Origin: Oopsacas minuta
Lineage: Eukaryota; Porifera; Hexactinellida; Lyssacinosida; Leucopsacidae
Reading direction: 5' to 3'
Assembly: GCA_024704765.1 (NCBI GenBank)
Contig: JAKMXF010000303.1
Coordinates: 412,570-476,569 of the forward strand
DNA: 64,000 nucleotides
A model generated the notes under the pieces. The model was not told the DNA's origin. It searched no databases and saw only the letters and a program-made list of their open reading frames with translations. Shown piece by piece: positions 46,333-56,671 of the stretch. The position numbers and the translations under genes are program-made. Each line of letters opens with the position of its first letter. Position 1 is the stretch's first letter.

Positions 46333-47805
46333 CTATAGAATTTCATCAGTACGAGAATACTTTACGAGAAGTTCGTAATTCTTCTCAACTAACTGAACCG
46401 CTTCTTCTACAGTATCAAAGTATTCAACATATTTCAGCTGGCGTCGATCGGAAGAACCCTTCATTAGCTCCCAAGAGGTCTCTAGCACAACCTGCCAAGG
46501 ATCCCTACACGCGATTATAGCTCTAGGAAATCCTGGGACAGAATATAGAGCATCTACTGTTGTCATCCCCAATCCTACTAAGAGCTCTGCGAGAGTACCC
46601 ACTCCACCTGGCATTGCTATTAAGATGGATGAATCCTCCACCAATTTATCCGTCCTTTGGTTGAGACCATGAGTTATATACCTCTTTGACATACTCTTGT
46701 TTCCTTTAATATTTCGGAAGAATAGAGTTGGTGATAGTATTCCTTCTGACATGTACTCGCCACTGCATTTCTTTTCTCCTATAATTGCGCCAGAATTAGC
46801 AGCTTCCATTATCCCAACATAGGCTCCTGTTATTACTTTAAATCCCTTAGAAGCAATTGACAATGCTATCTCGTGAGCTATCTTATAAGCATGTACATCC
46901 GGTTTGGTGTCTCTACCCCCGAATATAGCTACTCGTTTAGGAGGAGTCCTTACAGCATATCTCATGTCTGTTAGACGTAGTATATCCAGAAAGCGACTCT
47001 CCTCATATACACTGAGAGATCCTATCTTGTAAGCATTGTGTATGAGCTGACTAGCTTCATTGAGATTTATAGATAATGTTCTCATAATGTCTGAGAGAGG
47101 TTCTGTGTCAGTAGATTCTCTGCTCAAGCAGAAACAGATCCCTCTTCCAAAGAGCAAATGTAATATATTACTAACTACTTCTAACTCATTCTGTTTGACT
47201 GATAATGTGAGTTTGTAATGAGATGGAAGTTCATTGAAAATGTCTTCCAATTCCGCCTGACTAACTGTAGATAAATCTTGTAATAAGATTCTGTTAGTTG
47301 GGAGAATAGGAAAATCATTTGTAGACAGTTTTACCAACTGTTCAGCTCTAATCACTATACATGATATTTGAGCACCACTTCCTTGTAACTCCTCAATAAT
47401 TTCATTGGAATGTTGTATAGTTTCAAAATCTACACAAAACCCTGCGAATAGGTCACGCCAGAGCTTAGAGATAGACAAGTTTAATTTCAAATTGAGTGAA
47501 TTTGGGTATTTACAAACGAATCTACATCCTGTAGTGAGTGAGCTCATTTTCTGAGAACATATTTGACGTATTTTGCTAAACGTTCTATCCAACTCCCCTT
47601 CTGACGTCAGGAGACTAAGATCTTTGAGTAGGAATTCAGTATACAATAGTTTGTGATAAGGACATTCTTCTAGGTATTCTTGTAACCAAGTTGAGAATGC
47701 TTTGTCACTCTGGACGAATGCGGGTGAGATGTATAACTCTAATTTTGGAGCAGTCCACAGATAGAAGTTTACTCTATCTTCTATCTTAATGGGTTTGATA
47801 GCCAT
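46333..47805 (-). CDS. LOG-family (PpnN/YgdH-like) nucleotide hydrolase fold protein
   Basis: Single exon of 490 residues. From ~residue 295 it shows a Rossmann-type LOG/TIGR00730 domain: RVAIFGGRDTKPD, then VITGAYVGIMEAANSGA and the signature MPGGVGTLAELLVGLG. This family cleaves nucleoside 5'-monophosphates to base and ribose 5-phosphate. The ~290-residue N-terminal part has no recognisable domain but is at a position where bacterial PpnN also carries an extra domain. The first Gly pair of the usual GGxxGxM is TGAY here, a possible loss in the binding loop. It is intronless next to animal genes, so bacterial origin is possible. Start ATG 47805. Confidence 0.75.
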   Translation of the reverse strand: MAIKPIKIEDRVNFYLWTAPKLELYISPAFVQSDKAFSTWLQEYLEECPYHKLLYTEFLLKDLSLLTSEGELDRTFSKIRQICSQKMSSLTTGCRFVCKYPNSLNLKLNLSISKLWRDLFAGFCVDFETIQHSNEIIEELQGSGAQISCIVIRAEQLVKLSTNDFPILPTNRILLQDLSTVSQAELEDIFNELPSHYKLTLSVKQNELEVVSNILHLLFGRGICFCLSRESTDTEPLSDIMRTLSINLNEASQLIHNAYKIGSLSVYEESRFLDILRLTDMRYAVRTPPKRVAIFGGRDTKPDVHAYKIAHEIALSIASKGFKVITGAYVGIMEAANSGAIIGEKKCSGEYMSEGILSPTLFFRNIKGNKSMSKRYITHGLNQRTDKLVEDSSILIAMPGGVGTLAELLVGLGMTTVDALYSVPGFPRAIIACRDPWQVVLETSWELMKGSSDRRQLKYVEYFDTVEEAVQLVEKNYELLVKYSRTDEIL

Positions 47806-48416
47806 TTGTTGAATACGAAACTTGGTTAATTTCGTAGAGCTAATGTATGATTGTTAGTTACAAACTTACAATACGCAAAATACATGTAGCTGAAGTTATG
47901 CTGTAATTCGTATTAGAACTATACAATGCTGTCAGCGAGTGGGATGTAGTGGTGTGTTAGGCTAACCGGAGTAGGTATTAACCAGAGAATTGAAAAACCA
48001 TTGTAACCTGATTTTGCGTAAATATTTGTGCAAATAATGCTATTCTGTCAGTACAGATTCTATATTTTTAGTGTAGCTCCTATGGGGAGATGCCCTAATT
48101 AGTATCATGGACGGTGTACGAGTACTATCTCTGTCCGCTTCGCCGTGGCGAAATCTAGTAGTCCGATATCTATTGATTTTTTCACACCTTTTGGTGATTA
48201 ATCATATTTTCACACATTTCTATGCATAATTTAAAAGCATGCTGGAGATTATGTTTCAACTTGTCAGGGGTAATTATTCAGTGCGTAAAGTTCAACTTTG
48301 AATTTTCAAAGCCTAAAAAAATACATGAAAATGCGATATCTAGGAATTACGAAATTCGATTTCAAAATAGCAGACAAAATCCTTTGGTTGACAACGAACA
48401 TACTGACAGACAAAGA

Positions 48417-49333
48417 TTATAATTTAATAATATAGATATACGTATAGGAGCTAAGATATTCAACCTGACTGTACAGTATGTATTTCCTGGAAGTTGACAC
48501 TTGTACCATACGATACGTAACTGGGCAATTTCTGGAAAAGAAGTGAATGTGCATAAATTCTCTTTCATGAAGATCTGTATCTCTACTCTCGATCCATGGT
48601 CCCAATAAGTACACTGTACTTTTTGTAGAGGACACTCATCAGTTAAATGGAAAGGGACATCTCTCCACTTCACCTGTTTGGTCCCTTCCTCTCTTTCTAG
48701 CACATATACATTCGGACAAGGAACTGGATACTCACAGTCCTCCAAATGATGATTCATCTCACATGCCTTCACTTTTTCGAGACAGAATTCACAGATCAGT
48801 TCTCTCAAGGAACACGAGTCTCTAATCAGTCTCTAATCAGTCTCTTCTCCAGGTTCATAACTTTCCCTTTCCCCTCTCCTTCTAGACAGACACACCCCAG
48901 AGGACACGGTACAGGAAAGAACTCACATTCCTCCAAGTGGTGTAGTGTTGTACTGACTGTGTCTCTCCATTCACATGCTCTGCTCTTTAGGGGGGACTTA
49001 ATCTATAAAATAACTCAATTGTAAATACAAACAAACATTTGTAACTAACAACTAATAATCTACTATTTTATTGTTGACAATTACACGATTCATTTTTACA
49101 GGTTGCCATGGTATACCCTCAGGAATGTAGACGCCACATCTCAATTCTCCTTGATAGAGACAAGCTTCCCTCAGTAATCCTTTACAGCAGTTAAGTAGTA
49201 ATAATTGTTCTTCCACTTTACTGGATAAGTTTTCTACCAACAATTCTACCCTCCAGCCTCTATAGCTACCATTCTCTGTCTTTACGTAGACCAACTCCTC
49301 TCTTCCTTCTGAGTCATCTAACATATCTGCCAT
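48417..49333 (-). pseudogene. TRAF-type zinc-finger protein, frame broken by 11-bp duplication
   Basis: Exon 1 (49333-49064) starts MADMLDDSEGREE and contains a RING-like remnant (CCKGLLREACLYQGELRCG) lacking several zinc ligands. A 61-bp intron follows. Exon 2 from 49002 encodes TRAF-type zinc fingers: CEWRDTVSTTLHHLEEC, PVPCPLGC, CEFCLEKVKACEMNHHLEDC, PVPCPN, DECPLQKVQC. Between the first and second finger an exact 11-bp tandem duplication (48819-48829 and 48830-48840) shifts the frame into a TGA. With one copy ignored the reading continues without interruption. A second frame change is likely near 48590, where the continuation SRDTDLHEREFMHIHF lies in another frame. No MATH domain is seen. 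Confidence 0.65.
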
Positions 49334-49400
49334 TCTACAATCTATAATGTATTATTTGCTATGACAAAAGACAATTTCTAAGTAGTTACACAAACAAATA

Positions 49401-49721
49401 CAGTCAACATCCGCTATCTCGAATGCCGGTTATCCCGAACTCTTTTCTTAGGATAGACTTATAAGTTGCAATAGAGTACAATAGTGTTCAGTTGAATATT
49501 TGTAATTTATAGTATAATTTGAAAGATAATATAGTAATATGCAATTTAGTACATGGTTAATTAGAGGCATGTCATTTCATAGCTCATCCAGGGATAAAGA
49601 AGGTAGGCAGCCCTAAATGATCCAGAACCACTGCATTAAATGGAAGCCATCCGTTAACTTGAACATCGCCATCCCGAACAGATTTTGATTTCCCCTCAGG
49701 GTTTGTTGACTCACTTGACTG
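49401..49721. mobile_element. TIR element with cagtcaac ends
   Basis: Left end cagtcaacatccgctatctc and right end ttgactcacttgactg, flanked by TA. The interior has several 'tcccgaac' blocks. Same family as 63336-63494. It lies upstream of the TRAF-type gene. Confidence 0.55.
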
Positions 49722-50019
49722 TAAATAAATCACATACGTAGTTCACATTTTCTTAGTAATAATAATTTTCTGTTCTTCCCAAACTTCCCTCCCTGTTATG
49801 CTGGTTACGTTGTTAAATTTCTCAAAAAATCTGAACAAAACTAAACAAGTTGAATTACTAAAAAAATTGATTTTTTGAATATATAAGTTATCGAGTACTT
49901 CTTGCTTATTAATCAATAAAAACATAACAAGTGTACTTGATAATAAATATGAACAATTCTGTTTAGCTATACATGCGTCAATAGAGAGAGTCAGCAAGTG
50001 ATTCAACTGGCATATGCGA

Positions 50020-51312
50020 CTAAAAGAATGTTTTGAGTTTATGCACAACGTTCTTAGTGATCTTTGTTGGCAATCGGAATGGGTCATGAAATACACGTGA
50101 TGACGTAAGCGTATCAAAAATAGACTCAGTAAATGGACCTATACACACTTCGTTACTGTATACGCGTATGAATAGAGGTAATTTGAGGTATTGTTGAATA
50201 CCAGGGTATATATCAGCTAGAGGAGGGAGGTATATACTCATACTCACGTGGGTAGTGTTCAGGTCTCGTAGTAAGGTTCGTAGTACAGCAAATGTTAACT
50301 CTTGAGTCTCTTGATCGAGGGACTCACTGAGTATCCATACCTCATGAAGTTTGCTAGGAGTTATGTATGAGAGAGCAAATGCATTTCCATGTTTTACAAC
50401 CAGTCCCATCATGTTGTGTATCTTAAGTAAGTCTACGAAGTAATTGCTCTTAGAAGGACGTCTGATTTCGTATTTTATAGCTGTGGTAGTGAGCAGGTTC
50501 ATGAACCCGTAATACTTCTGACTACTCTGTACCAATCGTGCAACAGGTGGCTGATCACTAGTAGTGCTCAGGTCTATGAGGATGTGTGGGAAGCAATAGG
50601 TAGGGTCCTTATGGTACCCAGATCTGAACCAATCATTGGCCTTGATGAGTACACCTGAGAAGTCAGAACGGGAGAGGGTAGCAATATTGTTAGGGAAGCT
50701 CAATCTACCGTACATAGTACCCCCGTATATGTAATGATAGGTAGATTCTGATTCAGACAGAGCTGAGAGAGGTTTTTGGTATCCTGAGTAGCATTGGAAC
50801 ATTGGATAAGCCATCTTAGAGAAGTATATAGTATTCTCCTTAGTGAATTTGTTCTCTAATGATACAATAGCAAGGGTCTTTGATGTAGAAGCAGTCTCCG
50901 CGTGCTGAATAAGAGTTATAAGCTCTGATGCATCTACCTCTCCATCTAGTGAGTAGAAGCTACTGAAATCCTGATACATACCCTGACATAGTACGTGTGT
51001 ACTAGACTTCCATGTAGACATGTGGGAACTGATGTTAAGTATAGATAGTATCATAGGGTCGTCCAGCTGTAGACACCGGGTAGTGAACCATACAGGGTTC
51101 ATGTTCCCTAATTGTACCCTGTAGGGACGTATACGTGGAATCCTTGCAGAGGAGTAGTAGAAAGATACCAGTAGGTAAGTACAAGTGATAAGGAAAATGT
51201 ATGTAATGACATTCTTACGGAATGAAGGTTGACGTAATATCTCCGTTATAGTAGAGCAGTCACACTGACACTCACAACACGGACAGTCATCGTCTGATTC
51301 TATTTGAGCCAT
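50020..51312 (-). CDS. Unrecognised intronless single-pass membrane protein, 430 aa
   Basis: The single open frame starts MAQIESDDDCPCCECQCDC. It has a dense cysteine cluster (residues 10-19), a hydrophobic segment VITYIFLITCTYLLVSFYYS (~35-54) and a ~375-residue domain. By topology it looks like a type II membrane protein with a palmitoylatable cysteine-rich cytosolic tail (inference). The large domain has an alpha/beta character with scattered cysteines and a near-C-terminal segment HEVWILSESLDQETQ followed by TFAVLRTLL; I cannot match it to a family with confidence. A remote acyltransferase-like fold is conceivable but unproven. The frame is long and intact, so it is probably a real gene. 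Confidence 0.65.
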   Translation of the reverse strand: MAQIESDDDCPCCECQCDCSTITEILRQPSFRKNVITYIFLITCTYLLVSFYYSSARIPRIRPYRVQLGNMNPVWFTTRCLQLDDPMILSILNISSHMSTWKSSTHVLCQGMYQDFSSFYSLDGEVDASELITLIQHAETASTSKTLAIVSLENKFTKENTIYFSKMAYPMFQCYSGYQKPLSALSESESTYHYIYGGTMYGRLSFPNNIATLSRSDFSGVLIKANDWFRSGYHKDPTYCFPHILIDLSTTSDQPPVARLVQSSQKYYGFMNLLTTTAIKYEIRRPSKSNYFVDLLKIHNMMGLVVKHGNAFALSYITPSKLHEVWILSESLDQETQELTFAVLRTLLRDLNTTHVSMSIYLPPLADIYPGIQQYLKLPLFIRVYSNEVCIGPFTESIFDTLTSSRVFHDPFRLPTKITKNVVHKLKTFF

Positions 51313-52125
51313 TATCTAAGTGTCTTCTTACGGATATACTGGTGTCAGACTGTAGAACTAGCTATGGGAGATTCTATACATTATCCTATCAGTCAAATAG
51401 TAATTATAATACATTTAGAATAGATATATGCATAACTAAAGTACAATTGGGTTGGATGAAGGGTTGGCTTCTAATTACAAATGTAATAGCTGAAATCTGG
51501 GAGATCAATAGGTTTCTCTTGCTAACCGCTTGAACTTACATTAATTACAGATTAATTTTAAGCTATTACACTATACGGAAATTAGTCCAATGAGACCATA
51601 TATGTCTAGACAGGATCACTTCCAGGTAAGCGATCCATTTAACAGGTAATAAGTATTGTGTATCATATTCATACTATGAACTTCTTAGGGTTCAATTCAT
51701 ACGAAGTGTGTCAGCAGGAAAATAAGGTATGTATCGATGGAAATTAGAGTTCAGGGTCCCTAAAATTCACCGATCTGCTCTACTACGTTTCCGGTGCGGT
51801 AAATCTATTTAATTTTCTTGGGCCCTCTTGATTTGGTCATTCAGTATTAGAGAACCAACTCTGCTATCAGTGGATCCGAAGCGGAGCTGTTGTAGATAAT
51901 AATCTGCAATTTTAGGTTATGTAAATAAATAAACAAATTTTGAAAATAAGATTTGAGAATTTCGGAACAAAAGATAGCTAATGATTAATTCTTTCTCGTT
52001 AGCTAAAGGAAAGTATAACTTTCCTAATGTTGAATTTCATGAAAAAGGGAGACAGGGCATGTCAAATGTTTATACCTCAATGACAAGATTCACAAGAATA
52101 AGATTATCCTTAATTCTACAAAGTC

Positions 52126-52176
52126 AGACTCCATTTGTTAGTTCAGCTGTAGGGTGCTGAACTAACAACAGGAGTC
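52126..52176. repeat. Foldback repeat
   Basis: gactccatttgttagttcag and ctgaactaacaacaggagtc pair with two mismatches across a ~10-base loop. Confidence 0.6.
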
Positions 52177-52446
52177 GGCTTGATGTGTTTGTAAATTGTT
52201 TGCTCTTTGCGTAGTTTCCACTTTGTTGATTGTACGTATATCATTAGCAAGGAAGTATTGTATGAATAACGAGATGTTGTTTGGTAGTATAATGCTCAGT
52301 TATCGAAAAAAATTATCCTTCTCACATCCATATGGTTAGTTAATAGTTATGATCAGTTTGTGGTATAATGGTAAATTTCAAGAAATAGAGTATCATTCCT
52401 ACTTGTATGGGAGCTACCATGGGAGTATAATACCTGTACATTGGGC

Positions 52447-52501
52447 CCTCTCTAATTGTCCATCAGTGGGCATTGACGTCAGAAGAGGACAATTAGAGAG
52501 G
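52447..52501. repeat. Foldback repeat, 15-bp perfect arms
   Basis: cctctctaattgtcc (52447-52461) and ggacaattagagagg (52487-52501) are exact inverted copies around a loop containing tgacgtca-like sequence. Confidence 0.75.
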
Positions 52502-52636
52502 ACACACTGAAGATGTATCAGATTAAATTATGACGTCATATTCTTGTAGGTATCTTTTTTCGTGTTTCATCGTTGAACCTTGCTATGGTAGTCTCTATAA
52601 ATTTGATACCCTTGACATCGAGTCAGCTAGATCTGA

Positions 52637-52822
52637 AATAGAAGCCCCGATTTTAAGAAGCTAGTCAATCAGTTAGAAGAGAAAAAGACAGAAATACTAA
52701 ATCATCTGGATGAAATAGAAAATAAAAATTTGAAGGAACAACAAGAAACAGGTGACATGATTCGTATTTTAGAAAATGGACTTGAATATTCCAGCAATAT
52801 TTATGGAGAAAGTCTCATGTAA
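52637..52822 (+). pseudogene. Coiled-coil gene fragment (TRIM-like)
   Basis: A frame open from 52637 to a TAA at 52820-52822 encodes a heptad-rich helix: DFKKLVNQLEEKK, HLDEIENKNLKEQQ, MIRILENGLEYSS. It resembles the coiled-coil between B-box and C-terminal domains of TRIM proteins. There is no start codon, no B-box and no clear splice acceptor, so it is probably an orphan exon or relic. Confidence 0.4.
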
Positions 52823-52892
52823 CTCTTCAGTTTGATGAAAGAATTTGTATATATCAGATTGTCATATGCTGCCAACTCAAGATCACCATATA

Positions 52893-52985
52893 CGATGCAA
52901 CTTTGTTGCATGGGATTAGGGATATGTTCTATTTTCCTGTAACAATGTTGCGTGAAATATATTCTTTCATGCAACAGTTGCATCG
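52893..52985. repeat. Foldback repeat with gatgcaac arms
   Basis: cgatgcaactttgttgcatg (52893-52912) and catgcaacagttgcatcg (52968-52985) are imperfect inverted copies. A related half is near 60309. Confidence 0.55.
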
Positions 52986-53603
52986 TGTATTGTGGGCTTT
53001 AAGCTATACGCACTACGCTTAATAGAAACAACCACGAATGCATTTCAAGATTGAGAAATGAAATCTCATAATTCTACAATCTACACTGAATCTCAAAATA
53101 CTACAATACTTTAGTACTCCTAGTTTTTAGTAATATCATCATCATCAGAATGGGAAACTGCCCTAATGGATACTCCCATATAATGCAGATAAGTTTATCG
53201 GTTTGATGCATATTCGATAAATGCACAATATACAAACAATTAATATACTGTCAAATCCAGTAGAATCATATATATAGTATGAAATAATATTAAATTCAAT
53301 TAATCTTCAAAAATGTAAAAAATTAGATGTGTATACAAAATATACAAATAAAAAATCAGAAGCTACAAAATTTTGTATACAAAATATTTTCAAGCTTGCA
53401 TTTGTTTCGAGTATTCAATCAATATATTCCAGGTGCTCACTGTGTGGCAAACTAAAAAACTTTCAGGAATTACTATTTTGATGTACTGATCGTCTTGAGG
53501 TAGAATCAGATTCCATTTAGAAAACTCACATAGACTCCTTTGCAAACTAAATTATAACACACATGATAAGTACAAATTATAAGAAAATAAGTAAATACCT
53601 GAG

Positions 53604-53738
53604 AATTTCCCTGAATTAGCGCCCGACTTATGTTTTTAAGTCAAATAAGGCGTAAATTTCATCAAAAGAATTCTTCTAGAATATTTATTCACAAGTCTTG
53701 GAGCCCTTTTCTTGCCCCCGGCGCATATTCAGGGAAAT
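53604..53738. mobile_element. MITE with atttccctgaat ends
   Basis: atttccctgaattagcgcc and ggcgcatattcagggaaat are inverted ends about 100 bp apart. Related ends are seen at ~19316 and near 58680-58725. Confidence 0.55.
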
Positions 53739-54012
53739 AAAGTATGCAATTTATTCCATCCAGAAGCTGAAAGTTTACAAATAATAAAGTGGAAGTGGCA
53801 AACAAATATACGTAATTAATAAATAAAGATGGATGGTAGTAGCATTACACTGCCTGAAAATCGAGTATAGGAAAGATCAATTGGAGATTAGATTATTGGC
53901 AGAAAAGGTTATGGTTTTGTAACATTGAGATGATATGTCATAATGACACAGACAGGAATAAGGATATTTCAGATTAGTGTCAGTCAATAGACCGAAAGTG
54001 TATATTCCTGTA

Positions 54013-55314
54013 CAGGGTGGCTCCAAAGTTCTGATACAAAATCACAATTAGTATACAACCTTTATCAGGAAGTATTCTCAATGCTTTGCTCTTCCTTATA
54101 CGCTTCCTAACAAATAATATTTCAATTTAGTGTATACTGTTTCGAAAAAAAATTGTGATTGACCATGGAATCTGAGAGGTCAGCAATTATTGAGTTGCAT
54201 ATGGCGGAGAAAAGTCCCCCAGAAATTTTGAAACTGCTGAATATTGCAAAAGGACGTAGGGCATTTATCTACAGGACGATATCTCGATATAAGGAAACTG
54301 GGGACACTGTAGACAAGCAGAGATCTGGTTGTCCATGCTTTGTAACGACCCAGCTCTCAAGAAAGTGGTGCGAGAACGGATTCGGCGGAACCCACACCGT
54401 TCGATGAGGAAAATGGCCTTGGAGCTCAATATTCTCGCTGAGGAATACAAAAGGTTGTTAAAAGGGACCTAGGAATGCGCTCTTTTAAACGCAAAAAGGT
54501 ACAATTCCTATCTGGGTCGGTGAAAGAAAAGAGAGTGTCCCGGAGCAAGAGCCTACTTGCACTACACGCTATTGGGGTTCTCAAAAATACCCTTTTCTCA
54601 GATGAGAAAATTTTCACCATAGAAGAGGCTACAAATAGCCAAAACGACAGAGTCATCTCGACCTCAGTTTCAGCGATCCCTGATAAGTTCAGATATATCA
54701 GTCGGATGAAGAAACCGCTGTCGGTGATGGTTTGGGCTGGGGTCTCTGCTGTTGGCCGGACACCACTGATTTTCATTACCCAGAAGTGAAAATCAATGCC
54801 AAAACATACAAAGAGCTTGTATTAGTGCCTGTGGTAAAGGTCTGAGCCAGACCATGTTTTCTGGACAGCCATTTGTCTTCCAACAAGATAAGATGGTGCT
54901 CCCACCCATACGGCCAATACGACCCAAGATTGGCCGAAGCACAATATTCCCAATTTAATACACAAGGATGAATGGCCACCATACAGTCCCGATTTAATCC
55001 CATGGACTATTTTGTATGGTCTATCTTGGAAAACAAGGCTTGTTCTGTGTCACACAACACAGTTAGCTTTCTAAAGATTCCTTGTGTCGAGAATGCGAGA
55101 AGATACCCCAAGAAACTCTGCGTGCCGCAGTAGGAGGATTCCCGAACAGACTCAGGGCTGTCATTTCCAAAAAGGGTGGTTATATTGAATGAATAACTAG
55201 GCAATCTCTTCCTAATAGTATGTATTAATTATATATAGAAGTTCAATGATGTAGGTCATGCTGAAAAAATATTATAGACAAAATGGTTTGTATCAGAACT
55301 TTGGAGCCACCCTG
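54013..55314 (+). mobile_element. Tc1/mariner element, full length, decayed
   Basis: Inverted ends of about 27 bp (cagggtggctccaaagttct at the left, agaactttggagccaccctg at the right) are flanked by TA target sites at 54011-54012 and 55315-55316, total 1,302 bp. The interior holds a broken transposase on the plus strand. The ends are almost perfectly matched, so mobilisation in trans is possible in principle. It lies in gene-poor DNA between the membrane-protein gene and the RNF213-like gene. Confidence 0.92.
54165..55192 (+). pseudogene. Mariner-type transposase, several frameshifts
   Basis: ATG 54165 opens a helix-turn-helix region (ERSAIIELHMAEKSPPEI, FIYRTISRY). Later blocks in other frames show the catalytic core: FSDEKIF (first Asp), VMVWAGVS, a second Asp in a QQD block, and WPPYSPDL near the third acidic residue. 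The frame changes at least at ~54400, ~54890 and ~55005, and ends with KKGGYIE before TGA 55190-55192. It cannot make a full protein. Confidence 0.8.
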
Positions 55315-56335
55315 TAGAATCATATTGAATTACACCTCAAAGGTCTGACATATTCACCTTCAGAAAATACGTCAAAATGTATTGAAATTACGAGTCGAGT
55401 TTTAGATTAGCCACAATGAATGGGATAGATGGAAGTACGGACTACGTACACTGTCTTGTCATAAATTTCCCAATATGTGAGACAATTATTGGAAATGAAT
55501 GAGATAATGGAATAAACACAAATATACTACTATAATAATACTTTTCATTGTGTGTAGGAGGAGTGGCAACTTCTGTCTGACTATGCAAATTAAATTTGAT
55601 AAAACAATACAACAGATCGAGAATATCGTTGATGTATTTAGTTTCTAATCCATTCTTTAAGGTTTTGCATTGACTTGTATCCAATTCTGTTGAATAGCAA
55701 TTGGGTAAGTGTGAAAACTAGAGAGATAATATATTCATAGAGTGGATATAAAAGAATCAGAAACAATTTCGGGTTTAGGTGAAAGCAGAAAAAGTCGTGG
55801 AAAATGTGTAAAAGTTTGAGAAGAGAACGGTATCTGAATTCAGGAATTCCAATATAAACCTGACAATATATTAAAATCTCATCATACATAGGTGTAGAGG
55901 ACTGGTGCAGTGATGTTAAGTAGATTTACTAAACTAATTATTTGTAGAATTTATATTTATTATTCTAATAATTATTATTTTTGAGTGGAAAAGTCAACCT
56001 TCATATCAATATATGACAAATTATTCAATCAGCCAATAAAAATTAATGGAAGAATTTACAGCTTTAATTCTCTTTCAGCACTTCAACTGCACACCTTAAC
56101 AGGAACGTTGGCGCAGAGGGGCATAGGGGGCAATGGTAATTAATGTGGTAACAATTATAGCTTGTGTCAAGGGGCTACGCCCTGACTCCACTGGAAATCT
56201 TGCAGCGGCCCAAACCCCAATATTCCTCGAGCTCCCACATCATATTCATTAAACCAAGGGACCAGAAAAATGTCAACTACCTGGGCCAATTGTAAACCAA
56301 ACGTTACTTCTTGCGATAAGTTTCGTTCCTGGATC

Positions 56336-56644
56336 TTACTGATTGTTTACAGGGCCCATATAACCCCACCTAGAACTGGGAGCCCACCAGATTGAATGTG
56401 TTCCCCCAGATTTCAAAGACACACGACGCCACTGCCCAGCTGGATAGTTATACTCAACTATACATTCAATAGATCCGCCACTTGGCACGCCCCCTGATAA
56501 ACGTGGGAAAACACTTTGCCCTTCGTCCTGCTCCCCTAGGTAAAAAATATTAGAGATGTCCCTGCACCTTAGAATTTTAGCTACGTCTATGCATGAAGTA
56601 AGCGTTTTCGAGTTCCACACTTCATTTCCTGATATCTTATCCAA
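56336..56644 (-). other. Open frame of unknown nature downstream of RNF213-like exons
   Basis: A 102-codon frame with unusual Gly/Ser/Trp-rich composition (VPSGGSIECIVEYNYPAGQW, THSIWWAPSSRWGY), richer in G+C than its surroundings. It does not match the expected C-terminus of RNF213 and no splice connects it. It may be part of an old insertion covering ~56.1-56.6 kb. Confidence 0.25.
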
Positions 56645-56671
56645 TATTAATAGAGAATTGATGCTACTTAC

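Noticed and set aside
48746-49024. Plus-strand open frame of 92 codons
   Set aside because: Antisense of the TRAF-type zinc-finger exon, whose cysteine spacing is convincing.
55442-55889. Minus-strand open frames considered as the missing RNF213 C-terminus
   Set aside because: No resemblance to the RNF213 tail, low-complexity hydrophobic text, and stops between the frames.
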